Below are positions 1 to 9,939 of a stretch of DNA of 64,000 nt, in pieces (the first letter of the stretch is position 1; each line of letters opens with the position of its first letter). A model generated the notes under the pieces. It did not search any database. It saw only the letters and a program-made list of their open reading frames with translations, and had not been told where the DNA came from. The stretch is from Neoceratodus forsteri. Taxonomy: Eukaryota > Chordata > Ceratodontiformes > Ceratodontidae. The stretch lies in NCBI GenBank assembly GCA_016271365.2, contig CM057459.1:823300501-823364500 (forward strand), given 5' to 3'. The position numbers were made by a program, and so were the translations under genes.

Positions 1-780
1 GGCAGTTTTGAAAGGGGAGGGAAGGGGTGCAAGGGGGGGTAAATGTGAGGTGGGAGAGGAGGGAGGCAGCTGCAATGTAAGGGTGTTAGCTGAGAAATCA
101 AGCAGACTTGATAGACCATGAGGTCTGTTTCTGCTGGCAGATTTGTATGTTCATAACAACACCATTTGCAAAAAAGTGAAAATGTGCTCTATCTAATAAA
201 ATCACAATGCATTCAAGCTTAAGCTACTTATCAAATTAGTAAATAAAGAAAAGTATACATTTTATATTGCAATTCAATATAATAAAAAGTGAATGTTACT
301 TCAGTAGATATTCAATACACATCATACACATAATCAGTACATTGCTTATCAAAAAATGCAGATTTGAAAGTAAACACTTCAGGAAGGCTAACAATAACAA
401 CAGCACAAGCCCACTAAAACAACATTGTTTCATTTAAATTATTGATGTATAAGTACATCTATAGATAAGGCTTAAGATCCATTTCTCAATTTAATCCTTT
501 GGGGGGACAAAGTGCTATCTGGAATATCCAGTAGCTTTTTCTCTGAAGGTGTTAATGCTGTCTGTCTACACCACCCCTGCAGTCGATTTTAATATGTTCA
601 ATACCCAGGTAGTTTAATATATCAGGGTTACCATTGTGGCAACATAAAAAGTGATCCCACACCTGAGTACATTCTCATTTGCTGCGAATGTCTCTGAAGT
701 CTTCCTGAATCCATAAATGAAGTGATATAACAGTTTTCCAAATATAAACTTTAAAACAGACACACCAAAAGCATAAACAA
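1..780. other. Intergenic sequence, no gene recognised
   Basis: There is no coding region and no element I can name. Positions 154-268 are the first copy of a ~110-bp direct repeat whose second copy lies at 4195-4298. Confidence 0.5.
154..268 (+). repeat. Direct repeat, copy 1 (partner 4195-4298)
   Basis: Both copies run from TAACAACACCATTT through CAAGCTTAAGCTAC to a TATA..TTTTA run, with scattered substitutions and small gaps. They bracket the Penelope-like remnant at 1.7-3.7 kb. Such elements often carry LTR-like repeats, but these may simply be two dispersed copies of an unrelated repeat. Confidence 0.55.
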
Positions 781-830
781 CAAATTCAGTTCCACATGAT
801 GTTCATTCACAAATCTGGACTGTCATGTAT

Positions 831-888
831 GGTATGGGCTGTACGCCCATTGGCTGTAGCTCTGCACCAATGGGCGTGCAGCCCTACC
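831..888. repeat. Imperfect hairpin, ~22-bp arms
   Basis: The arms GGGCTGTACGCCCATTGG (836-853) and CCAATGGGCGTGCAGCCC (867-884) pair with one mismatch across a 13-nt loop. GGTA (831-834) and TACC (885-888) extend the stem past a one-base bulge. It sits at the left edge of the GC-rich minisatellite and may mark the end or centre of a foldback element. Confidence 0.7.
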
Positions 889-959
889 GACAGTCAGTCA
901 GCGGGCGGCAGGCGGGTGGATCTGCCGCCCACCGGCCGCGGGGAGCGGGGTGGAGGGCT

Positions 960-1330
960 TCGTGGGGGTGGGGGACACTAGACACCAGGGAGATGTTTGG
1001 GGGTTGTAACTTGACATTCTGCCCGTGATCGGGCTTACGATCCACTGGACCACCAGGGAGATATTCGGGTTGAGGGGTTACATTCTGCCCGCGATCGGGC
1101 ACTGGGGGTTGATACACGCTTCTGCCCGCGATCGGGCTGAAGGGAGATGTGGGCGGGGGGTTCATGTAACTGTATTGCCCGCGATCGGGCTGTGGAGACA
1201 TGTGGGCGAGGGGGTCATGTAACTGTATTGCCCGCGATCGGGTTTCGGAGATGTGTGTGTGGGGGAAATGTAGACTTACAGAGACACTGCCCGTGATCGG
1301 GCTGCAGGTGCTGTCCTCGATTGCTGCTGC
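960..1330 (+). repeat. GC-rich minisatellite with GCCCGCGATCGGGC core
   Basis: Six copies of the 14-mer GCCC(G)(C/T)GATCGGG(C/T) start at 1021, 1087, 1124, 1177, 1230 and 1289, separated by 37-66 bp. Each core is a short inverted repeat, GCCCG and CGGGC around CGAT. The linkers carry the phrases CTAGACACCAGGGAG and CATGTAACTGTATT. The CACCAGGGA phrase recurs in the foldback elements at 4.3, 31.0 and 34.7 kb. Long readings on either strand here are low-complexity shadows. Confidence 0.75.
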
Positions 1331-1365
1331 CTGCAGGTGGCCAGCGCAAGTCCTCGGGATCGGCA

Positions 1366-1709
1366 CACCTACATGCTAATGGCATGCAAATGGTGCCATA
1401 AATAGATGCAAATGGCCCCTGCGCCTTTGCATAAATTATGGCCCCATTTGCATGTCACCTTGAATATCGGAAATTTGAGCATGGCGCAATGGTACTTCTG
1501 CGCCACAGCAAGTTTATTGCTCAACTCTGGCAACTTGTGGCGCTAGGTTCCACTGCGCGCGCAAGTGTTGTGGTTGGGTGATATTCAGAGGAGTTGCTCA
1601 ATAGCGCAACTCCTTTGAATATCACCCCGGCCACACCCCCTGCGCAACTATTTTGAGCAGCGCAGGGGCTTGCGCCTCAGAATGGCACAGTTTGAATATC
1701 TGGGCCCGT
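1366..1709. mobile_element. Small foldback/MITE-like repeat (family a)
   Basis: It shares ATGCAAATGGCCCCT, CATTTGCATGTCAC and TTGAATATC phrases with 5632-5934 and with the middle of the Harbinger-like element at 6.3-8.0 kb. A strong hairpin lies at 1576-1597 / 1606-1627 (22-nt arms, 21 paired, 8-nt loop). The right end TTGAATATCTGGGCCC matches the Harbinger-like terminus and cuts into the Penelope-like coding region. The left boundary and target duplication are not resolved. Confidence 0.5.
1576..1627. repeat. Hairpin, 22-nt arms
   Basis: Arms 1576-1597 and 1606-1627 begin GGGTGATATTC and end GAATATCACCC, with 21 of 22 positions complementary and the loop TCAATAGC. It is internal to the MITE-like repeat. 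Confidence 0.8.
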
Positions 1710-3740
1710 GGGTCTTATGGGTGTATTATTTGGAGTTTTGTGGATTTGGGGGAGTATATAGAAGGCTGGGTTTTTTGGTGTGTTGTTCCACAGAAAAATT
1801 AACTCTTTTTCTCTAATCAACCTATCATTTTTAGCTTTCTCTAATGTATGAAACAATTCCATTTTACAATTAATTGCAGGGTTGCTCTTCAAAAATTGTA
1901 AATAACTACTTCACTTAATAGTTTGAGTACCTTACTTAGGTAAAATTCTCGAGACACACACAAAACATTCCCCCTTTTACTGCTTCTTTAAATACCACTC
2001 CTTTTAAATCTCTTAAATCTTCCATAGCCTTTAGTTCTGCATTTGTTAAGATTTTACATTTGAATTTATTCTGTTGACAAAAAAGTTGTTCAGTCTCTGT
2101 CAGGACTGTTTTTCCAATGTGTTTATGGTGCTACTGTTAGTATTAGGACAGACACTTGGTTTAGGTTTACAAGAACATTTTCTCTTATTTTTAAAATCAC
2201 TGACATGGTTCATATTATTTTGTTCTATTTCATCATTTTTTCCAATTGTTTAACCAGGTGAGACACACTAAGCTGAAAGCTTGTTTACAGGTGCAACCTG
2301 GGAGCACAGGGAAGTTAAGTGACTTGCTCAGGGTCACACAGTATGCAAGTGGGGGCTGTGGGATTCAAACCCAGGTCTCCAGATTTGCAGCTTAGACCCT
2401 TAAACCACTGCACTATACTGCCTCCATTTACACCAATGTTATGTCTTTTATCAATCAGATTTTCATTTACCAATTGCTGTAAACATTCCAAATCCCCTCC
2501 CACACCCCCTGGTAAATCTGAGACATCTTCAAAATCGTGATGTGACTAAACAGCATTTAATAGCAAATCACTATCTTCAGACTCAGCAAAATGTAAATTG
2601 TCCATTAAATCAATGTCCTGACCCATTATTAAATTAGTGTCCTTATTTAAAATGTATTATTTCAGGCAAATGCATCTATAAACTTTAAATAAGTCAATTT
2701 GTACTTTAAATCTATCTAGTCCATGTTATGGCGAAAACTTCAAACCTTTTTGCAATGAGGATTTGTGGGCACCTACCAATTCAAAATCAGACAAATTTAT
2801 GATTTCTTTCCCCTCGTTCTCCCTGATGACCTTCGGGGAATTTTTTTTGTCTCTCCTTGTTTTCCATTTTTTGGCTGCTTACATGGTACTTCATCCTTAT
2901 TCCTTTGTTTTTGTTGGTATGGACATTGCTTTTTATTTACGGTACTGAAAAAGTCATTCTTTCAACTGCCTGATGTGAAGTTCCTTCACCAGGACTTTCA
3001 CTACCATCATCACTTAATTCTTCAACTTTAGACATAGTCTCCCTGGTATGAGAGGTAAAAATGAATTATATCTTTCTATACTATTAGCACAATTGTCTTT
3101 ACCCTAAGAGAACACTTTTCCTTCCAAACAATCAGTTGCATCATCTTCAGGCTTACGTTGCTTTCTATTAATTAAATCAGCATCATGCTTGTCAAGCTTT
3201 TTCTTTAACTGGCCATCAAATTCACTAAATTGGTGGTGGTTTATAAATTTAGCAAGTTATTTTTTTTTTTTCATCTCAGCAATCTCGACAGTCAGCTCTT
3301 GGTGTTTTACAGTATCTGAAGCAATTATCAGTTTAATAAAAGTTAATGAGTCTTCTGAAGCTGCCCGTTCCCAGTCTTCTTTTAGCTTGAATTCATCAAT
3401 GCCACCAGATAGAATTTTGATTACCCTAAAGCCGTGTGGTGCTTGCTGTTTCTCTACATAATTTTCTAGGGTAATTACAGTATATTGTAAGTTAAGTTCA
3501 GTTCTAGAAACAAGGCTTTTTCAAGTTTACCATGCAGAATTTTAAAATCACTTTCTATTCCGGCTCTATGTTCAGTAGCAGTACTCAACTTAAAATTGGC
3601 AATTTCCTTACTTTTGTTAAGATTCTCAGTAGTAGCTAGACATACCAGCTGTGCATTTCTTCACTTTCCATTGTGCTCCAGTAATCAGAATCACTCATGT
3701 CTTCTCTCAAAATATGTCGATAGGATCAGAGGAAGAAAAG
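1710..3740 (-). pseudogene. Penelope-like retroelement remnant (N-terminal region and start of RT)
   Basis: The minus strand encodes, in broken frames, the N-terminal part and the start of a Penelope-type reverse transcriptase. Around 3300-3470 a stretch with ENYVEKQQAPHGFRVIK resembles the conserved N-terminal region. Around 1980-2030 AELKAMEDLRDLKGVVFKEA followed by KGG matches the family's KEADKGG block. Around 1725-1770 AFYILPQIHKTP matches the FYxLPKIHK block. Reading then stops at the MITE-like repeat, so the RT catalytic core is missing. A SINE interrupts the middle. The GIY-YIG endonuclease expected downstream in this family is not visible. Assignment rests on these motifs in the right order; stops and frameshifts show it is dead. 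Confidence 0.72.
2241..2427 (-). mobile_element. MIR-like tRNA-derived SINE with L2-type tail
   Basis: Read on the minus strand it begins GGAGGCAGTATAGTGCAGTGG, continues through a B-box-like GGGTTTGAATCCCA and the MIR/CORE-like phrase GTGTGACCCTGAGCAAGTCA, and ends in CACCTGGTTAAAC. That tail matches the 3' ends of the L2-type LINEs at 19.73 kb and 38.16 kb (AACCAGGTAAGCACACTAGA and GGTGCGACCCAGG), as expected for a SINE copied by a partner LINE. It lies inside the Penelope-like element and so is younger than it. Target duplications are not clear. Confidence 0.75.
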
Positions 3741-4310
3741 ACAGTATTCTGTGCTCCACAAAATTATAACATGAAGTTTCACTCTAGTAAAGAATTCTAA
3801 CCATGCCTGCCTCATGGGCCCCCCATCCATGTGACAACAAATGACTGTATGAGCCATAAAAACAAGAAAAGTGGTTTGCACTCTTGGTGGTGCAGAGGAT
3901 GCTCTGGGCAGGTATGTCAGACCTTCAACAGTCACAAGTAGCAACAGCCCTCGCACACTCAAAAACTTTATCATACCATGTACTATAGTGAAAATATAAA
4001 GCTTTATTAAAGTGCAAGTAAAACATGGTAAAGGAGCATTAAACAGCTACATACGCTAGGTGCCCCAGGGAATGGGCTTCTGGCAACACTCCGAACTTTA
4101 AATACCAGTACACTAAGGTCTAAACCAATAGGGTAGACCAAATACAATTAAATTACATTACTGGATCAGGTGGGTTTCAAACCTGTAACAACACCATTTA
4201 TAATAAAGCGAAAACATGATCTACCTAATGAAATCACAGTACTGTACATACAAGCTTAAGCTACATTTCAAATTACTAGATAAAAACTATATATTTTAGT
4301 TAACTACTTG
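3741..4310. other. Unassigned sequence between Penelope-like remnant and foldback element
   Basis: No gene is recognised. An 82-codon minus-strand reading at 3726-3974 has no family motif. Positions 4195-4298 are the second copy of the direct repeat at 154-268. Confidence 0.4.
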
Positions 4311-5570
4311 GCCACTGGAGGAGCCCATACATCTTCTGTGGTCCCCCACTAATTGCCAGCCCATACTGTATAAAGTAAAAATCCCAATGGTGATGGTGGT
4401 CCTCCCCACTAATCACCAGCCTGTACTATGCTAGTGGTCTCCCACCTTCTGATACCAACATGTACAATGTAAAGTAAAAATCCCTGATGCAAGTGGTCAC
4501 CTCCTAGTGATTGCCAGCCCATACTGTATAAATTATAAATCCCTGGTGCTACTGATCCTCCCTCCTTCAATCACCAGCCCATATTGTATAAAGTAAAACT
4601 CACTGGTGCAAGTGGTCCCCATCCCCCTTCCCTTCAATCATCAGTACATAGCATAATGGAAAACAATTCCTATCATTCAGTGGTCCCCCTGGCACCATTC
4701 CACCACAGTGCCATAATCCCTGGCATTTAGTGGCCCCCCTACTGCTGCACTGAACACCCACCACCACCCCAATCACCTTACCAGTCCCTTCAGTATCAGA
4801 GGTGCATATCATGACTGGTGCAGCCCTCCTCACACCTCCTTGACTGGCTCTCATATGTCCAGACAGGGAGTGCACCTCTTATTAATAGGACAGGGCACCC
4901 TGTTTTATAAATAAGAGGAGTGCTCCCTTACCTGGACATACAGTGGGTGACTGAAGAGGTGAGAGGAGAGCTGTGCCAGTCACTTCATGCACCTGTGGCA
5001 CTGAGGGGACTGGTAAGGGGACTAGGTGGTGGGGTTGATGTTCAGTGCTACTGTTGGAGGGGTGGCACTAGATGCTAGGAATTATGATATTGTGAAGGTT
5101 TGGTGCCCAGGGGTGACCACTAGGCATCAGGGAGGGTTTTCTGTTGTACTATGGGCTGATGATTGGAGGGAGGGGGAACAACAAGCACCATTGATTGTTA
5201 CTTTATACAGTTAGGGCTGGCAATTGGTGAGGGAGGACACCTAGTACCAGGGATTTTTACTTTATACAGTACTCGCTGGCAATCAGAGAGAAAGAAGAAA
5301 CCACTAGCACAAGAGATTTGTAATTATATACAGTATGGTCTTGCGGTTGGTGTGAGGTGGAGACTGCTAGCACCAGGGAATTGTAATTTATTCAGTACAG
5401 GCAGGTGATCAGTGGGGGCAGGGACCACTAACACCAGGGATTTTTTTTAATTTATACACTTATGGCTGACAATCAGAGGTGAGATCACTAGCACTTGGGG
5501 CTATTTTTTCATACAGTAGTGACTGGCAATATAAGAGGAGAACCACTAGCACTGGAGATACAGTTGCTAC
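4311..5570. mobile_element. Large foldback element 1, arms of inverted ~80-bp tandem units
   Basis: The left arm (to ~4885) has repeated units reading roughly CCAGCCCATACTGTATAAAG, then TAAAAATCCCTGGTGC and TAGTGGTCC. The right arm (from ~4905) has the same units inverted, ACTTTATACAGT..GGCTGGCAAT..CACTAGCACCAGGGA. The centre is a tight palindrome: TATGTCCAG and CACCTCTTATTAAT at ~4853-4886 pair with ATAAATAAGAGG and CTGGACATA at ~4906-4942. The unit motif recurs at 31.0 and 34.7-35.7 kb. No protein is encoded, so mobility would depend on another transposase. Ends and target duplication are not resolved. Confidence 0.72.
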
Positions 5571-5631
5571 ACAGCTCTTGGACCAGGCAATTGGCTGGGT
5601 AACGCCATGCTAACCTGTCCCGCTACCCAGG

Positions 5632-5940
5632 TAAATATAATAATAGGCATGCAAATGGCCCCTTTGTGCCTTGCATGTCTAATGGGCTTATTTGCATGGG
5701 TCACATTAAATATTGCAGATAGCACTCCAGTCCTATCCATTCTGATGGTATACTTCTGGATTCATGTCGGGGCAGCACTACATAACTTAGCACTGTGCCA
5801 TCATGGCCCTATATTCAGTCAAATAGCACCAGTGTGCTATTCGACTGAATACAGAATCCTCTGGCTCCCAAGCAGTTGTGAGGCACAGTGCAAAGTTTTG
5901 CACTCCACTTTGTGCTTTTTTGAATATCGAGCCCTGGGTG
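5632..5940. mobile_element. Small foldback/MITE-like repeat (family a), second copy
   Basis: It shares GCATGCAAATGGCCCCT, TTATTTGCATGGGTCAC and a TTGAATATCGAGCCC end with 1366-1709. An internal hairpin 5812-5829 / 5834-5851 (TATTCAGTCAAATAGCAC pairing with one mismatch, 4-nt loop) takes the place of the hairpin of the first copy. Non-coding; the left boundary is approximate. Confidence 0.55.
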
Positions 5941-6271
5941 TTTACCTCTAATAAATAAACAACTATTTTATTTATTGTATTTTGATGTGTTTGCGAATTA
6001 CTTGTTTTTACCTTTTGTAACAAAATATTTGATAGTTCACGGAAACAAGGGTGGTTTCACATTTGCTTTTAAAAATGCTAGTGGAAAGAATTCTGACTAA
6101 TCGCTTGCTTTTGATTTGTAGCTGTTGATTTTTGGCTAGGTGTTCCACCTGTAGCTAGACATGGGGAGAGGGAAGGCAGGGGAAATGGTTGCAATGGTGA
6201 CCTTACATAAAGTACAAATATGAGGGCTATTGGACACACATGTATATTGGTTATTTGGTGTTGCATCCTAA

Positions 6272-7990
6272 GGACCAGATATTCAAAACTTTGCACCGGG
6301 CCAAAATCGTTTGTGCAGGTTTAGCGCGTGATTAGTGCAGGTCTGCTATATGCAAAAGGCCAAGTAGCACGGGCAAACTGCATTAGCACTGGGCAAAATC
6401 ATAATGTGTGCAAGGGGCAAACTGACATGAATACAGGCACAATGCTATATTCAGTGACTAGTGCCGTGCTAAGTGGTTTTGCGTGATTTAGCACAGTGCA
6501 CATTACCACCCAGGAAAAGCTTGTCTTAACCCTGGGCAATCAGCTTTGCGTGGTGTTTGCGTGGCTTTTTCGCTGCTTTGTGTGATCCTAACAAATAAAT
6601 GTGACACAGACAAAGCCAAACATAGAGGAAACATGCTTCTAACTGATGGCATCACAATGATGCCATCATCTGCCAGCAGTCCCAGCCATCCCAGGCAGTA
6701 AGTGGTGACCCTGCTGCCAGTGGACAGCATGGCACTGTGGCCATACAACACATACCTGCAGACCACTATTCTGTGGACACCAACAGATGCCAGTGCACAC
6801 ATGCAGCACTGTGGGCATGGAGGATGTTGAGGGGAGAGTGTATGGGTGGCCAGGCTGTGCCGCAGACCAGGTGTGGTCACAAGGCTGGGACACATCATGC
6901 AGTGCACAAGGGCCAGTATTGGGAATACCCCAACACCAGTGTGCCTTTCTGATAATATATGACCCCCTCCGGGCACATACCGCGCAGCTGTACAACTGCC
7001 ACAGCACACAAAGCCGGACATGTATATGTCACTGTGAGCATCCCATGCCAGAGGTGCAGCATCTGTGCGTCACACAACAGTGTAACAGTAATGTCCACTG
7101 TCAGTAAACACCTGCAGATTGGGCCTCTCACTCTGTATAGTACAGTCAGCATCACTGCCTTACACACCATAGGCATCACTGTGTCCACACAAAACTGGCC
7201 CCCTTGCTACTGTAGTGTCTGCTGTGCACTGTAGCATGACCTACAGTGTGACAGTTGCATGCAGCACCACCACCATCTGTGCCTATGCATTGTTGTCCCA
7301 GTACAGCTGTAGGCAGCAGCGCAGGTGAAAGCACAGTGTTCAAAACTGAATAATATTCCCCAAACTGTTTGCACAGCACTAACACATTTACACGGGTTTA
7401 GCACTGGGCTAAACCATTAGCCCAGTGCAAACTGCATGCAAGTCAGGGCATAATGAGATGTCATTTGGAAATTTCCCCAGAGATTACCTAAGTAGGCTCA
7501 TTTGCATGTCACTTCTGAATATGGCAAAGTTTAGCACCGGGCAAACATGTTTGCACTGGGCTAATGGTTTAGCCCTGCACTAAACCCATGCAAATGAGTT
7601 AGTGCTGCGCAAACAGTTTGGGGAATATTTTACAGTTTTGCACACTGTACTTTCACATACACTGCTGCCTATAGCTGTACTGGGTCTACGCATTTGCTGG
7701 CACGCATATTGGCCACATAGTTCACCTCTACCTACCTTCACATCGCTGTGCACTGTGTTGCTGTTATGGTTTGCATTTCCTGGTTGCCATATTCAGAGCT
7801 GTCTTATTCCAGTGCTAAGTTTTCCCTGCACTCCCAGCCCAGTTTTCTCGACCTCATTCCCATGCTATATTCAGAAGCTGTTTGCCCTGGGCTATTCCTT
7901 TTGAATATGGCTTGCTTTGTGCTCCAGGCTAAGTTTGCCCACCGGGCAGTGCTAATTTAGCCCTGGGGCAAAGATTTGAACATCTGGCCC
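6272..7990. mobile_element. Harbinger-like non-autonomous DNA transposon with TAA target duplication
   Basis: The left end GGACCAGATATTCAAAACTT and the reverse complement of the right end, GGGCCAGATGTTCAAATCTT, form terminal inverted repeats of about 37 bp at ~80% identity. The element is flanked by TAA at 6269-6271 and 7991-7993. A 3-bp TWA duplication with GG..CC ends is characteristic of PIF/Harbinger elements. The 1.72-kb interior has no transposase; its longest readings lack recognisable motifs. Most of its right half is a 136-bp-armed inverted repeat, listed separately. Confidence 0.72.
7297..7684. repeat. Inverted repeat, 136-nt arms, inside the Harbinger-like element
   Basis: Arm 7297-7432 pairs with 7549-7684. 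Shared landmarks are CCCAGTACAGCT, GGCAGCAG, ATATTCCCCAAACTGTTTGC and GGGCTAAACCATTAGCCC. The 116-nt spacer contains family-a MITE sequence (CATTTGCATGTCACTTCTGA). The arms look roughly 90% complementary by eye. Confidence 0.75.
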
Positions 7991-8544
7991 TAAATGTGTA
8001 GTCCACATCACCAGTGGATAGGTAACCATGACAAACTAAGCAGTGAATCAAGAGACACCTAGCGACGGGCTAAAAAAAAATTTCAGCATTTGGTCCTCTT
8101 ACATCATATTTTTTTTAGAGGTTGGGATTAGTGTGGGTCTGTTTGGTTTTAATAAGATTGTGTACTTTACTTTAATATTTTATGTTTGTTTTTAGTACAA
8201 TATTGGGTAGTAAGGAGTATTGTTTGGGCTATAAGAATGTGTTGGATGCCTGCCCCAGTGGTCATGCGCTATTCACCCTCCACTCTCTACACCCTCCTCC
8301 CCTTTTTCCTGCCCCACTTCAGTTTACAACTTACTAATGCTGTAGGACATTGGGTATTGCATGTAGGGGAGGGAGGGGAGCGTGGGTTGGCAAACAGCAG
8401 AGGGTGAATGAGATCAGCCACTGTATCGGGGTGATAAGATCCAGAGGACAACCTGGAGCAAAATGGAACCTAGAACGTAACTTGCTATGTCTGGTGTCCA
8501 AACCCAAGGGCACTACCAACTATGGTAGGCAGATGGTCCAGGCG

Positions 8545-9365
8545 GCCCGAGAGGTTCATCCAACTCGGGTGGTGTTATGCAATGCTTGGTCCATTAAAAA
8601 CAAGACTGCTATTATTGCAGATCTTGTTGAGATGGTGTACCTAGCTTGTATCACCAAGACCTGGCTGGATGAGAACTCTGGCCCCATTTTGGAGGCTGCA
8701 GTTCTGGCTGGGTACTCAGTGATACACCACCCAAGATTGGATCACAAGGGGGGGTTGAGGTCTGTTTCAAGACTGAACTTAACCTCACTAGTGTACCAGC
8801 TGAGGAGACTGAGTCATCTGAGTGTACCATAGTAGCAGGTGTAGGTTGTCAGATCGCCCTCATCTACCATCCACCCGGGGATGAGAAGCGTTTCCTTTAG
8901 GAAGTTGCGGACTTTGTCATTGACATGGCATTTGAGTCGCCCAGGCTGATGGTCCTGGGCAACTTCAATGCCTGGGTCGACGACTAACTCTCTTAATTTG
9001 GTCAGCATTTCCTCCAGTTGATGACATCATTGGGCCTTACACAGATAGTTACTACTACCACTCATAAACACAGTCACTCTCTTGACTTAGTCTTCCTCCA
9101 GGAGATTAAAGTCTTTGTCTTGGGGGTGGAACCAGTTGGATGGTCCGATCACTACACCGTGAGGTTTAGTTTTAGCACCCTCCTTCATAGGCCTACCCCT
9201 GTGGAGATGGTCAGGTACCATCTATTACGAGATATTAGCTCTCAAAGCCTAGCGGAGGTGCTTGACCGCTCATCCATCTCAGTGGCAAACACTGACCCAG
9301 AGGATCTCACAAAGGCTTATAATTTGGCTGTTTTGGTAGCCCTGGATGTCATTGCTCCTGCCTGA
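8545..9365 (+). pseudogene. L2-type LINE apurinic-like endonuclease domain (element A)
   Basis: This is the APE-type endonuclease that nicks target DNA for target-primed reverse transcription. CNAWSIKNKTAIIADLV matches the N-terminal block. ITKTWLDENSG replaces the usual TETWL, losing the catalytic glutamate. Around 8951, LGNFNAW replaces GDFN. GWSDHYTVRFSF near 9140 keeps the SDH block. At least one frameshift (about 8750) and stops near 8895 and 8985 break the frame. Confidence 0.75.
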
Positions 9366-9939
9366 GTTCATCATCTCTCTCTTCACCCTTGATCCCCATG
9401 GTTTGATAGGACTTTGAGGGAGATGCAGTGACTAGGATGAAGGTTAGAGTGTTTTTGGTGGAAATCCACCCTTGATGCTGACCACCTTAGATTGATGGAC
9501 CATTATCAAGTCTATCGATCTGCAATCACCCATAGGAAGGCATAGTTCCTGTCCGGGGGGATTGCAGCCACTCAGAATTGACCAGCTCAGCTGTTCCAAA
9601 CTGTAGACAGACTGTGCAACCCAGCCTGTCTACAAGTTCGGAAAGCCTTTTTGCAAGTAGAGTGTAACAACTTGCTCGATTCTTTGTGAATAAGGTGGCT
9701 TACATCAGGGTAGAACTCCAACCAGCACACTCTATGGGCATTGCTTTTGATCAGAGTGAGTGCCACTGCACCTCAGTTTTCCTGGAGTACCTTTGACTGA
9801 CCGGCGTTCGTGGATGTCATGCGGATTGTCCAGAGTGTGCACCCTATATGCTGTAGTTTGGACCCAGGACCTACTTCCCTGATTTTTGGTTGTCTTCATT
9901 CCAGTGGTCCATTCCTAGCTCAGATAGTCTAGTGCTCCT

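Noticed and set aside
1021..1302. Regularly spaced palindromic cores, considered as a CRISPR-like array
   Set aside because: Spacers are repeats themselves and vary from 23 to 52 bp; the window is plainly a vertebrate genome.
884..1366. 160-codon minus-strand reading across the minisatellite
   Set aside because: It is the translated tandem repeat (PDRGQ.. units); codons follow the repeat period and no domain is present.
2821..2850. CTGATGA motif near the Penelope-like element, considered as a hammerhead ribozyme core
   Set aside because: The required GAAA and helices are not in place and it lies inside the antisense of coding sequence.
6503..7021. 172-codon minus-strand reading inside the Harbinger-like element
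   Set aside because: Considered as a transposase remnant. It has no DDE-type or Myb-like motif and overlaps equally long readings in other frames.
7020..7140. Possible tRNA or snRNA gene in the Harbinger interior
   Set aside because: No cloverleaf or paired A and B boxes could be drawn.
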